Shown here piece by piece: positions 17,451 to 26,085 of a stretch of DNA of 59,942 nucleotides (position 1 is its first letter; each line of letters opens with the position of its first letter). Origin of the DNA: Anaerolineales bacterium (lineage in GTDB: Bacteria; Chloroflexota; Anaerolineae; Anaerolineales; Villigracilaceae); assembly GCA_016789025.1 (NCBI GenBank), contig JAEURC010000023.1:1-59942 (forward strand), written 5' to 3'. The translations under genes and the position numbers were made by a program. The notes under the pieces are model-generated. The model had not been told where the DNA came from and ran no database searches. It saw only the letters and a program-made list of their open reading frames with translations.

Positions 17451-18266
17451 ATGAAACTACAAAACAAAATTGCCGTCGTCACCGGCGGAGCGCAAGGGAT
17501 CGGAGCCGCGATCAGCGCGCGGTTTTCGGAAGAAGGCGCGAAGGTCGTCATCGCCGACCTCAACGAGGAGAAGTCGAAGACGCTTGCGAGTCAACTCAAT
17601 GCATCGTATGTATTATGCGACGTGTCGAACGCCGAGCAGGTGGATAATTTGTTCAAGCAGGTGATCGAGCAACACGGCAGGCTGGATATTCTCGTCAACA
17701 ATGCCGCGCTTGTGCATCATCCCGATTCAAACAAGAACTTCCTTGAGTTGACTCAAGCCGCATGGACTCGCGCGTTGGAGATCAATCTCACGGGCATGTT
17801 CCTGTGCAGTCAACGCGCCGGGCGGATCTTCGTGAAGCAAAACCCCGAGGGCAAATCTGCGGGCGGCGCAATCGTCAACATGAGTTCGGGCGGCGGGATG
17901 CGCGCGCATCGTCAGCTCATGGCGTACGACACCACCAAAGGCGGAATCGAAGCCGCGACTCGCGCGATGGCAATGGATTTGGCTCCGTGGAAGATTCGCG
18001 TCAATGTGGTGGTGCCGGGCAACATCACGGTGGATAACGCCCTCGGCGGCGCGACTGGTCCCGAAGCCGCCGCGCGGACAATTCCAATGGGCGTACCGGG
18101 CTCGCCAATGGACATCGCCTCTGCCGCCGCTTTTCTTGCCTCCGATGATGCGGCGTACATCACCGGTCAACGCCTCGTGGTGGATGGCGGCATGGAAGCG
18201 CAGTTGAGATCGCCCGCCGTGGACGCGCAAATTGATGTGTCGGGCATCACGAGCCGATTGGGTTAA
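17451..18266 (+). CDS. Short-chain dehydrogenase/reductase (SDR)
   Basis: 271 residues with the classical SDR layout. TGGAQGIG (residues 11-18) binds NAD(P), VNNAALV follows strand 4, and the catalytic Tyr159-x-x-x-Lys163 lies in AYDTTKGG after a serine in NMSSGG. AAAGGA precedes the ATG. It ends the plus-strand catabolic block and overlaps by 4 bases, tail to tail, with the convergent glycosyltransferase gene. Substrate unknown. Confidence 0.92.
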   Translation: MKLQNKIAVVTGGAQGIGAAISARFSEEGAKVVIADLNEEKSKTLASQLNASYVLCDVSNAEQVDNLFKQVIEQHGRLDILVNNAALVHHPDSNKNFLELTQAAWTRALEINLTGMFLCSQRAGRIFVKQNPEGKSAGGAIVNMSSGGGMRAHRQLMAYDTTKGGIEAATRAMAMDLAPWKIRVNVVVPGNITVDNALGGATGPEAAARTIPMGVPGSPMDIASAAAFLASDDAAYITGQRLVVDGGMEAQLRSPAVDAQIDVSGITSRLG

Positions 18267-19357
18267 CCCGAAACGAATTCTCGAAACTCGTTCAAAAAAC
18301 GCGCCTTGTTGAATCGCTCGGCGCGTTTTTTTATTTCCCGCGCGTCGAATGCTGGATATATCTTTTCAAACCGACGAAGCGCCTCGATCAAACTCCCCTC
18401 AGCCTGTTCGCCAAAGAACAAGCCTGTGACTCCATCCTCGACAGTTTCCAACGCGCCGCCCGCGCCATACGCGATCACGGGACACCCCGCCGCCTGCGCT
18501 TCGACAATCGCGATGCCGAAATCCTCCTCCGCCGCGCAGACGAACGCGCGCGCTTTGCCGAGAAGCTCGGCGACATTGTCATCCGATTGAAAACCTAAAA
18601 ATTTGACGTTCGATTTTGCCATGTGTTGCAAGCGCGGCAGTTCAGGTCCATCGCCGACGATGACAAGCGGGAGATTCAATTTGTTGAACGCCTCTACAAG
18701 CAGATCAACTCGTTTGTGCGGGACAAGCCGCGTGACGGTGATGAAATAATTTTCACGTTGCGGGCTGGGATGAAAACGATTCACCTCGACGGGCGGGTGG
18801 ATCACCCTCGCTTCGAGCTGATACGCCTCCCGAATCCGCTCGCGGACGGTTTGCGAATTCGTTGCCATCGCCTCGACGCGCGACGCGGCTCCTCTATCCC
18901 ACGCGCGGAAGGATCGCATGTATTTGTCGAGTATCGGATTTCGGCGCGTGTTTTTTCCGTTGATGTTGATACCCGTCCATGCGTAACGCAAAGGGGTATG
19001 TGTGTACGAAACATGACGCATGGCATTGTGATTCCGCGCGCCGTTTGCCACCGCATAGTTGAACGAAACGACGATGTCATAATCGCGCAATTCGATTTGT
19101 TCAATCGCATAAGGCATGAGCGGAAGCAAATAGCGATGATGTGTATGCGCGAACGGAAGCGAATCAAGCCACGATGTATTTATATTGCGGTTCGCAATCG
19201 GCGAATTGACAAAAACTTTTCGGTTGTAGATCAGCGTAAAAATCTCCGCGCGCGGATACGCTTCCAGCGCGGCAAACAACACTTTCTCCCCGCCGCCGAT
19301 GGAGGGGAGCGTATCGAGGACGAATGCGATGCGCGGTTTTGAAAGAGTCTGAATCAT
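18263..19357 (-). CDS. Glycosyltransferase family 4 (WbaZ-like)
   Basis: A 364-residue GT-B transferase. The N-terminal GGGEKVLFAA loop and the C-terminal donor site AEEDFGIAIVEAQAAGCPVIA (shown here in outline by EEDFGIAIVEAQ) are characteristic of GT4 enzymes; THTPLRYAW and VIHPPVEVNRFHP are also typical of this subgroup. It should add a sugar to a lipid-linked surface polysaccharide. Together with the next gene and the O-antigen ligase it forms a polysaccharide block. Confidence 0.9.
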   Translation of the reverse strand: MIQTLSKPRIAFVLDTLPSIGGGEKVLFAALEAYPRAEIFTLIYNRKVFVNSPIANRNINTSWLDSLPFAHTHHRYLLPLMPYAIEQIELRDYDIVVSFNYAVANGARNHNAMRHVSYTHTPLRYAWTGININGKNTRRNPILDKYMRSFRAWDRGAASRVEAMATNSQTVRERIREAYQLEARVIHPPVEVNRFHPSPQRENYFITVTRLVPHKRVDLLVEAFNKLNLPLVIVGDGPELPRLQHMAKSNVKFLGFQSDDNVAELLGKARAFVCAAEEDFGIAIVEAQAAGCPVIAYGAGGALETVEDGVTGLFFGEQAEGSLIEALRRFEKIYPAFDAREIKKRAERFNKARFLNEFREFVSG

Positions 19358-19440
19358 GTCATTCTGAGCGAAGCGAAGAATCTCTGCCGCCGCAGGAAGA
19401 TGCCCGTCGAAGCCGAAAGTCTCAGCCAGAAACGAATATA
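19358..19440. repeat. TGTCATTCTGAGC repeat, one end only
   Basis: ATGTCATTCTGAGCGAAGCG and following bases match the left end of the family seen at 11671; the other end is not recognisable. It fills most of the gap between the two GT4 genes. Confidence 0.6.
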
Positions 19441-19456
19441 AATTTCAGAATCTTTG

Positions 19457-20452
19457 TTAGAGTTCATTCAAGGTATTCCAAATCAAATCTGCTGTGCTTT
19501 GCCATGAGAACATTTTTACTCGCGCCAGTCCCTTTTCGATGAGCGACTCTCGCAAATTTTCATCGCTCAAACATATCTCGATTGCCTGCGCAAGACCATC
19601 AGGCTCCTCCAAACGGAAAATAAATCCCGCGTCGCCGACCGTCTCAGGCAGCGCCCCGCCATCCGAAACAATGACCGGGGTTCCGCACGCCATCGCTTCG
19701 AGCGCGGGTAAGCCGAAGCCCTCATCGAAAGAGGGGAGTACGAACAATTCCGCGTTGGCGTACAAAGCGGGCAAGTCTTCGTCAGGAACATAATTCAAAA
19801 AGCGGATTCGCTCATCGGCGAAGAATTTTACCGAACGAAACACGCGTCCTGATTCTCCCGCAACGACCAGCCACGTATCCTTGAACTTTTCATTGATTCG
19901 ACTCCACGCCCGCATCAAGCCTTCAAGATTCTTGCGCGGCTGGATCGAACCGAGGAACAAAATATATTTCTTTGGAAATTCAATCGGACTTTGCTTAGGA
20001 TTCGGATGAAAAACAGACGTATCCACGCCGTTGGTCGTGACGATGATATTCTTGACTCCAAACCGCTTCAGCGCTTTTTGCTTCACGTATTCAGAAGGAG
20101 TGAAAATGACGCGAACTCGTTTGGCAAGCATCGGCAAAAACAAACGATACCAAGCCGAATAACTTTTTGTGAACCATTCAGGATGTTCAAGCGGACTCAG
20201 GTCGTGAATCGTCAGCGCCTGATTCTGAATCGCAAGCGGACCCGAATTCGCGGGCGACCACAAAACCGAATCGCGCTTCAACTTCGCCGGCAGGATGAAC
20301 TGTTCCCATGCGTGACCCAGCGCTCCCTGCGTGCGCGTTGTTTCCACGCGATGTTCGCCTTGAAACAGTCGCAATATCTCTCGTCCGTATCGTTCATTCC
20401 CTGTCACGCGCCGCGCGAGGAACCGTCCGTTGACGACGATGTCACGCGGCAT
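19457..20452 (-). CDS. Glycosyltransferase family 4
   Basis: A 331-residue GT-B transferase. The middle carries TTNGVDTSVFHP and YILFLGSIQPRKNLEGLM, and the donor-binding stretch reads PSFDEGFGLPALEAMACGTP with the E-x7-E pattern of GT4. The N-terminus (IVVNGRFLARRVTGNERYGR) resembles transferases that act on O-antigen or exopolysaccharide repeats. It is divergent from the O-antigen ligase gene, 60 bases away. Confidence 0.91.
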   Translation of the reverse strand: MPRDIVVNGRFLARRVTGNERYGREILRLFQGEHRVETTRTQGALGHAWEQFILPAKLKRDSVLWSPANSGPLAIQNQALTIHDLSPLEHPEWFTKSYSAWYRLFLPMLAKRVRVIFTPSEYVKQKALKRFGVKNIIVTTNGVDTSVFHPNPKQSPIEFPKKYILFLGSIQPRKNLEGLMRAWSRINEKFKDTWLVVAGESGRVFRSVKFFADERIRFLNYVPDEDLPALYANAELFVLPSFDEGFGLPALEAMACGTPVIVSDGGALPETVGDAGFIFRLEEPDGLAQAIEICLSDENLRESLIEKGLARVKMFSWQSTADLIWNTLNEL

Positions 20453-20512
20453 GATAGTCCGTTTGTGTGAGAAAGATAAACTCAGGCATGATGCGTCTAA
20501 TTCATAATTATA

Positions 20513-21958
20513 ATGAGCCTTCCGAAAATGGATTCCGCCTCCCCATACCCCGCATCACATTGGACAGAGAGACTTGCGCGAAGCGCGTTTTATGCAACGC
20601 TCATCCTTGCCCCTGTCCGTTTACGGATCGTGTTGCAGTCGCGCCCAAGCGAAGCGATCTACAGTGACTACACCGATTTCCTCCTCTTTCTGCCCGACAT
20701 CGCGTTGCTTGTTATGTTGATCGCGTGGAGATTCGCAAAACGATTCAACACCAAACATTTTCGATTTGGACCAGCGTTCGTCTGGATTCCGCTCGCGGGA
20801 TTGACCGCCTCCGCCCTGATTTCAGTTGCTTCAAGTGCGGACAGCGCGCTCTCCCTTTATCATGCTATCCGCTTGTGCTTGCTTTTTCTTTTCTACCTTT
20901 TCATCGTCAATGAACAATTTTCAGTTTTTAGCATCGCCCTCGCGGTAGGATTGCAAGGCGCGTTGCAAACGGTGATTGCGATTCCACAATCCATTCTTCA
21001 ACGCTCGCTGGGATTGCAAGCCATCGGCGAATATCTGCTCGACCCGGCGTGGTCGGGCGTCTCCATTATTTCAGATGGGGCGACTCGTTTCCTCCGCGCC
21101 TATGGACTCTCCGATCATCCCAACATTTTGGGCGGATGCCTCGCCTTCAGCCTCCTCGTCCTGTTGACCGTTTATCTGCGCGGCGAAAGAAAAAATTCTC
21201 TACTTCTCGGCATCGTCTTTGCGCTTCTAAGCCTCGCGCTGTTGATGACCTTTTCCCGTTCCGCATGGCTGGCGTTCGCGGCGGGATCAGTTTTCATCGT
21301 CTGGTTTGAAGCGAAGGCGCGAGGCTGGGCGTTTTTCAAACCCCTTGCGCTACTTTTCGTTTGCACGGTGATCGTTTTGATACCGTTCATCGTGGCAAAT
21401 TCAAATTACTTCGGCGCGCGCTTCAACGCAGGCGGGTCGTTCGAGGCGGTTCGCTCCGAGCGCGGCGCGGTGGAGGAGCGTTTGTTTCTCATGGCGTCTG
21501 CCAACCATATTTTTTCCAAACACCCATTGACCGGAGTCGGCATGTCCGCTTCGCCGCTCGCATTACGAGATGAAGTTCCTCAACTGCCCGAAACATTCAA
21601 CTACCAGCCGCCGCACTTTGTTTTACTGACCGTCGGGTTGGAAACCGGCATGTTCGGCGCGATCTTTTATTTTCTATTGATGATCCTGCCGTGGGTCGCG
21701 TTTTCGCGCCGCGCCGACCTGCGTAAGAATCCCCACGTCATCGGCGCGATGGGATTACTCCTCGCAGTGACCATCGTCGGCTTCTTTGATTACTACACAT
21801 GGTTCTCCACCCCCGGCAGAATCTGGCAATGGCTGGCTTGGGGATTGGTTGCGGTTGCAATAGAATCCCCTCTCCGCGCTGAGCGGACACTGAGCGAGCG
21901 ACAGCGAGACGAAGTGGTAGTCGAAGCGGGGAGAGGGCAGGGTGAGGATAAATCATGA
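20513..21958 (+). CDS. O-antigen ligase / Wzy-type polymerase family membrane protein
   Basis: 481 residues with about ten to twelve membrane segments. The region from LMTFSRSAWLAFAAGSVFIVW to the long loop with NHIFSKHPLTGVGMS is the Wzy_C signature (R-S-x-W and H-x-x-x-T-G-G/V-G-like). Such proteins join or polymerise lipid-linked glycans at the outer membrane face. The last 30 residues (around RAERTLSERQRDE) come from a repeat, so the native tail has been replaced. Its TGA overlaps the ATG of the GT2 gene by 4 bases. Confidence 0.87.
   Translation: MSLPKMDSASPYPASHWTERLARSAFYATLILAPVRLRIVLQSRPSEAIYSDYTDFLLFLPDIALLVMLIAWRFAKRFNTKHFRFGPAFVWIPLAGLTASALISVASSADSALSLYHAIRLCLLFLFYLFIVNEQFSVFSIALAVGLQGALQTVIAIPQSILQRSLGLQAIGEYLLDPAWSGVSIISDGATRFLRAYGLSDHPNILGGCLAFSLLVLLTVYLRGERKNSLLLGIVFALLSLALLMTFSRSAWLAFAAGSVFIVWFEAKARGWAFFKPLALLFVCTVIVLIPFIVANSNYFGARFNAGGSFEAVRSERGAVEERLFLMASANHIFSKHPLTGVGMSASPLALRDEVPQLPETFNYQPPHFVLLTVGLETGMFGAIFYFLLMILPWVAFSRRADLRKNPHVIGAMGLLLAVTIVGFFDYYTWFSTPGRIWQWLAWGLVAVAIESPLRAERTLSERQRDEVVVEAGRGQGEDKS
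21867..21948. repeat. Repeat forming the tail of the O-antigen ligase gene
   Basis: Bounded by CCCCTCTCC and GGAGAGGGCAGGGTGAGG, the same frame as the palindrome at 629-665, with an inner GCGCTGAGCGGACACTGAGC piece that also occurs at 15678. It codes for the last 30 residues of the ligase. Confidence 0.75.
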
Positions 21959-23460
21959 CCTTCCTCGACACCCTCTTCATCCCCGTTACCGTGATCTACT
22001 TCCTCGTCGTCACGACGTTGTTCATCTACGGATTGAACTTTTTATACCTTTCCTATCACGCGTGGAAAAAACGCGACGCGCTTGCATCCAAACCTTTGCC
22101 GCTAAACATGGAAGCGTTGCCGTTCGTCACCGTTCAATTGCCGATCTACAACGAGTTATACGTCGCTGAACGGTTGATCGAAGCCGCCGCCGCGCTCGAT
22201 TACCCGCGCGGCCGATTCGAAATCCAAGTGTTAGACGATTCCACAGACGAGACAGTTTCACTCGTCGAGAGAATCGTGAATCAAATCCAAGTGCGTGGAA
22301 TTAACATCCAGCATCTGCACCGCGCAGATCGTCACGGATTCAAAGCGGGCGCGTTGGCTGATGGATTGAAAACGGCGCGGGGCGAGTTCATCGCCATCTT
22401 CGACGCGGACTTTGTTCCCAATCCTGATTTCCTAAAAAAAATTCTTCCGTATTTCGATGAAGATAACATCGCATTCGTGCAAGGGCGTTGGGGACATTTG
22501 AACGGAAATTATTCGTTGCTGACCTTTTTGCAATCGCTTTCGCTCGACGCGCATTTTGCGGTGGAGCAACTCGCGCGTTCGCAACTCGGTTTGTGGTTCA
22601 ACTTCAACGGCACGGCGGGCGTGTGGCGCAAAACGGCGATCGTTGATTCGGGCGGATGGAAAGCCGAAACGCTCACCGAAGACCTCGACCTTTCGTATCG
22701 CGCGTACTTGCGCGGTTGGCGCGCGCGGTATGCGGGCGAGGTCGAAGTGCCGTCTGAGTTGCCCGTGAGTTTCACCGCATTCCGCCGCCAACAACATCGT
22801 TGGGCGCACGGCGGATTCGACTGCGCGATTCGTTACATCCCCGCCATTTGGAAATCCGACGCGAGCCTCGCGCGAAAGATCCAAGCGAGCCTGCATCTCA
22901 CGGGCTATTTGATTCACTTGTTGTTGTTCGCGTGCGTATTTTTATATCCGCTCGTCGTCGCCATTTCGGAAAGATATCCGGGCTTGATCAGTTTGTTCGG
23001 CATCGCGGTCCTCTTCAACTTCACCGCGCTTGCGCCGATCGCGTTGGTGGCGGTCGCGCAAAAATCACTGCATAAACGTTGGTTCGCAATTCTGCCGTAC
23101 ATGGTCACGCTCGCCGCGCTTGGCGCCGGGCTGATGCTCAACACGTTACGCGCCGCGTTGCAAGTGTGGGCGGGTCGCAGAGGCGCGTTCGAGCGCACGC
23201 CGAAATACGGCATCACCGCGCGCGCGCAAAAATGGGAATCAAGGCGCTACTACGTCAAAGTGGATCGGCTTGTCGTTTTTGAAATTTTCCTCGCCCTGTT
23301 TAATCTTGGCACGGTCTGGCTCGCGTGGCAAAATTCCAACTGGCTGATCGCGCTCTACGCGGCGATCTTCGCGGCTGGACTCTTCTTCAACTCCGGTCTG
23401 ACGATTCTTCAAGCGATTCAACGCCGCTTCCCTCGCCCATTGACGGCTGACTCACCCTAG
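21955..23460 (+). CDS. Processive-type glycosyltransferase family 2 (CesA/CrdS-like)
   Basis: A 501-residue membrane GT2. One N-terminal helix is followed by the cytoplasmic catalytic domain with VLDDSTDET, the FDADF metal site, LTEDLDLSYR and the QQHRW motif, in the order D, DxD, TED, QxxRW of cellulose/hyaluronan-synthase relatives. Four or more membrane segments follow (about 305-490). It probably makes or extends a beta-linked surface glucan or mannan. It starts inside the stop of the O-antigen ligase gene. Confidence 0.92.
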   Translation: MTFLDTLFIPVTVIYFLVVTTLFIYGLNFLYLSYHAWKKRDALASKPLPLNMEALPFVTVQLPIYNELYVAERLIEAAAALDYPRGRFEIQVLDDSTDETVSLVERIVNQIQVRGINIQHLHRADRHGFKAGALADGLKTARGEFIAIFDADFVPNPDFLKKILPYFDEDNIAFVQGRWGHLNGNYSLLTFLQSLSLDAHFAVEQLARSQLGLWFNFNGTAGVWRKTAIVDSGGWKAETLTEDLDLSYRAYLRGWRARYAGEVEVPSELPVSFTAFRRQQHRWAHGGFDCAIRYIPAIWKSDASLARKIQASLHLTGYLIHLLLFACVFLYPLVVAISERYPGLISLFGIAVLFNFTALAPIALVAVAQKSLHKRWFAILPYMVTLAALGAGLMLNTLRAALQVWAGRRGAFERTPKYGITARAQKWESRRYYVKVDRLVVFEIFLALFNLGTVWLAWQNSNWLIALYAAIFAAGLFFNSGLTILQAIQRRFPRPLTADSP

Positions 23461-23472
23461 GCGACTTTTCTC

Positions 23473-24411
23473 ATGCCATCCGCCTCTCTCTCCCTCGCGC
23501 GCGCCATCCTCGAAGCCCTTGCCTACTCCGACATCTTCGACTATCCCTTGCGCTTCGACGAGTTGCATCGCTATCTTCCCGCGCACGCTAACGCGGACGA
23601 ATTGTCCGCCGTTTTAGATTCACTTCGCGGACAAGTTGAACAACAAGATGGATTTTATTATCTTACGGGGCGCGATGAGATTGTAAATATTCGTCAACAA
23701 CGCGAAGCGCGTTCACGGAAGTTGTTGCCGATTGCCTTGCGCTACGGACGCATCCTCGGCTCTCTGCCCTTCATCCGCATGGTCGCGTTGACCGGCTCCC
23801 TCGCCGTGTTGAATGTCACCAAACACGCGGACTTCGATTACATGCTCGTCGCCGCAAAAGGTCGTGTATGGACGGCGCGTGCGTTTGCTTTGCTGTTCAA
23901 TCGCTTCACGCGGCTATTCGGTCACACCCTCTGCCCGAACCTCATCGTTTCCGAGTCTGCGCTAGAATGGCCCCTGCATGATCTCTATTCCGCCCGCGAG
24001 TTGATTCAAATGATTCCAATTGCTGGAATGGATGTGTATCGAGATGTGATGGAGGTTAACTCTTGGGTTGCGGAATTCGTACCGCAAAGTTCACTTTGCG
24101 ATAGTCGCGCCAAAACAGCGACTAACCCCAGAGGGGCGCTTCGCGGAGTCGCTACTACAATTAAGCGTTTTTTTGAATTTCCCCTGCGCGGCAAACTCGG
24201 AGACCACTTTGAATCATGGGAAATGACCCGCAAGATCGCTCGCTTTTCCAACCAACCCGGCTTTGGCGAAGAGACCATCTTCACCGCCGAGGTCTGTCAA
24301 GGAAACTTCCACCATCACCGAAAATGGGCGCGCGACGTATTTCAAGACAAAATGGATGCTCTCACTCGACAATATGAAACGAGTAAAGAGAGAATTAGAG
24401 AATTCGTCTGA
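23473..24411 (+). CDS. Nucleotidyltransferase-fold protein
   Basis: 312 residues. A winged-helix-like N-terminus (ILEALAYSDIFDYPLRFDEL) precedes VALTGSLAVLNVTKHADFDYMLV, which has the GS...DxD arrangement of the minimal nucleotidyltransferase fold (about 102-120). It lies 12 bases after the GT2 gene and is likely co-transcribed with it. A palindromic repeat piece inserts residues around QSSLCDSRAKTATNPRGALR (about 203-229). A donor or target cannot be proposed. Confidence 0.75.
   Translation: MPSASLSLARAILEALAYSDIFDYPLRFDELHRYLPAHANADELSAVLDSLRGQVEQQDGFYYLTGRDEIVNIRQQREARSRKLLPIALRYGRILGSLPFIRMVALTGSLAVLNVTKHADFDYMLVAAKGRVWTARAFALLFNRFTRLFGHTLCPNLIVSESALEWPLHDLYSARELIQMIPIAGMDVYRDVMEVNSWVAEFVPQSSLCDSRAKTATNPRGALRGVATTIKRFFEFPLRGKLGDHFESWEMTRKIARFSNQPGFGEETIFTAEVCQGNFHHHRKWARDVFQDKMDALTRQYETSKERIREFV
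24084..24158. repeat. Palindromic repeat in frame in the nucleotidyltransferase gene
   Basis: GCAAAGT-TC-ACTTTGC (24084-24099) followed by AGTCGC and GCGACT arms (24103-24123) and a GGGGCGCTTCGCGGAGTCGC tail. A near-identical GCAAAGTTCACATTGC stands alone at 38248. Confidence 0.65.
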
Positions 24412-24427
24412 TTGCCTTACACTTTCA

Positions 24428-24563
24428 AAATCGGGACGCTGATTAACGCAGAAAAACGCAGATTTTTCTTTTGTCAGCGTGAATCAGCGTTCATCTGCGT
24501 CCAAAATGTGTTTCTGTTAGGTAATGAGAGAATTCGTGTAAATCCGTGTAATCCGTCGCTAAG
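24428..24563. repeat. GCTGATTAACGCAGA-type imperfect palindrome
   Basis: ACGCTGATTAACGCAGA pairs imperfectly with GTGAATCAGCGTTCATCTGCGT. It is followed by CGTGTAAATCCGTGTAATCCG. It occupies the gap before the radical SAM gene and keeps an open frame upstream of the true start. Confidence 0.6.
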
Positions 24564-24567
24564 AAAT

Positions 24568-26076
24568 ATGACTCAAATCCTCCTCGGTCAATCCTACTAC
24601 CTGCGCTTCGACCCCAAACTGTGGGAAGCGATGCAGCCTTATCCTCCGCTGGGGACGTTGTACGCCGCGAGTTGGCTCCGTCAGCATGGATACGATGTCG
24701 CGCTGTTCGACGCCATGCTCGCCGAGTCGGAAGAGGAATGGGCAAAGTCACTGGATGAACACAAACCGCGCTACGCGATCATCTACGAAGATAATTTCAA
24801 CTACCTCTCAAAGATGTGTCTCTTGCGGATGCGCGAAGCCGCGTTCACGATGATTCAAATGGCAAAGTCGCGCGGATGCGTCGTCATCCTCTGCGGCGCC
24901 GACGCGACCGATCACTTCAAAGAGTATCTCGAACATGGCGCAGACTACTGCATCCTCGGCGAAGGGGAGGAGACCCTGCTTGAATTGCTGAATCAACTTG
25001 AAGGCGCCGCCCTGAGCGTGTCGAAGGGGAGAAGCGAAGCGGGCTTTGAATCCATTCTAGGTCTCGCATACCAGTCTCCAGTCTCTAGTCTCCAATCAGA
25101 AATCGAAAATCGTAAATCGAAAATCGTAAACCCCCGCCGCCCCGACATCACCAACCTCGACAAACTTCCCTTCCCCGCCTGGGATTTGGTGAATGTCGAA
25201 AAATATCGAAGCCTGTGGCTGAAACATCACGGCTACTTTTCGATGAACATGGTCACGACGCGAGGCTGTCCGTATCATTGCAACTGGTGCGCCAAGCCGA
25301 TCTGGGGTCAGCGCTACAACTCGCGTTCGCCGGAGAACGTGGTCGCGGAGATGAAATGGCTCAAGGAAACTTTCGCGCCCGATCACATCTGGTTTGCGGA
25401 TGATATTTTGGGATTGAAGCCGAAATGGATCGAAAAGTTTTCCGCGTTGCTAGTCGAAGCCGACGCGGCGATTCCGTTCAAATGCTTGCAGCGAGCGGAC
25501 CTGGTCAACGAGACGACCGCGTCCGCGCTGGCAAAGGCGGGCTGTAAAACCGTGTGGCTCGGCGCAGAGTCGGGTTCGCAAAAAATTCTCAACGCGATGG
25601 ATAAGGGCGACACGGTGGGGGATATTTACAACGCCGCGCGGTTGTTGAAAGCGAACGGAATCGAAGTGGGATTCTTTTTGCAGTTTGGCTACCCCGGCGA
25701 AACGTGGGACGATGTGCAAAAGACCTTGAAGATGGTGCGCGAATGTTCACCCGATGACATCGGCATTTCGGTTTCGTATCCGCTGCCCGGCACAAAGTTT
25801 TTTGAACATGTCAAATTAGAATTAGGCGAAAAACAAAACTGGGTGGATTCGGAAGATTTGGCGATGCTCTATCGCGGTCCGTTCCCGTCTGAGTTTTATC
25901 GCGTGTTGCACGGGCGAGTCCATTATGAGTTTCGCACGCGAAAAGCATTCAGGCAGATGTCGTTGAAATGGCTGGTCAATGTGCCGAGGAATTTGTTGGG
26001 TTTACTTCTGAGTGAAAGGAGACTGAGGAGAATTATTTCACATCCTGGTCTCGATCGGTCATTATTTACTAGATAG
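24568..26076 (+). CDS. B12-binding domain radical SAM protein
   Basis: 502 residues from ATG 24568 (MTQILLGQ); the frame is open further upstream only through a repeat. Residues 1-145 look like a cobalamin-binding Rossmann domain (PYPPLGTLYAASWLRQHGYD). The radical SAM domain starts near residue 225 with TTRGCPYHCNWCAKP, the CxxxCxxC site for the [4Fe-4S] cluster, and continues with FADDILGL and LGAESGSQKILNAMDKG. Between the domains two repeat pieces add about 40 residues. Members often methylate or modify lipids or natural products. It ends with TAG, 9 bases from the convergent SDR stop. Confidence 0.9.
   Translation: MTQILLGQSYYLRFDPKLWEAMQPYPPLGTLYAASWLRQHGYDVALFDAMLAESEEEWAKSLDEHKPRYAIIYEDNFNYLSKMCLLRMREAAFTMIQMAKSRGCVVILCGADATDHFKEYLEHGADYCILGEGEETLLELLNQLEGAALSVSKGRSEAGFESILGLAYQSPVSSLQSEIENRKSKIVNPRRPDITNLDKLPFPAWDLVNVEKYRSLWLKHHGYFSMNMVTTRGCPYHCNWCAKPIWGQRYNSRSPENVVAEMKWLKETFAPDHIWFADDILGLKPKWIEKFSALLVEADAAIPFKCLQRADLVNETTASALAKAGCKTVWLGAESGSQKILNAMDKGDTVGDIYNAARLLKANGIEVGFFLQFGYPGETWDDVQKTLKMVRECSPDDIGISVSYPLPGTKFFEHVKLELGEKQNWVDSEDLAMLYRGPFPSEFYRVLHGRVHYEFRTRKAFRQMSLKWLVNVPRNLLGLLLSERRLRRIISHPGLDRSLFTR
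25006..25034. repeat. CCTGAGCGTGTCGAAGGG repeat in frame in the radical SAM gene
   Basis: GCCCTGAGCGTGTCGAAGGG is a short member of the CTGAGC/TCGAAGG family (compare 9930 and 31660). It encodes ALSVSKGR in the interdomain linker. Confidence 0.7.
25071..25129. repeat. Two heptamer tandem repeats in frame in the radical SAM gene
   Basis: CCAGTCT, CCAGTCT, CTAGTCT, CCAATCA (25071-25098) run into ATCAGAA, ATCGAAA, ATCGTAA, ATCGAAA, ATCGTAA (25095-25129). Together they encode QSPVSSLQSEIENRKSKIVN. The second set shares its peptide SEIENRKSKIVN almost exactly with the tail of the biotin carboxylase at 32667. Confidence 0.88.
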
Positions 26077-26085
26077 AGCCTCGAT

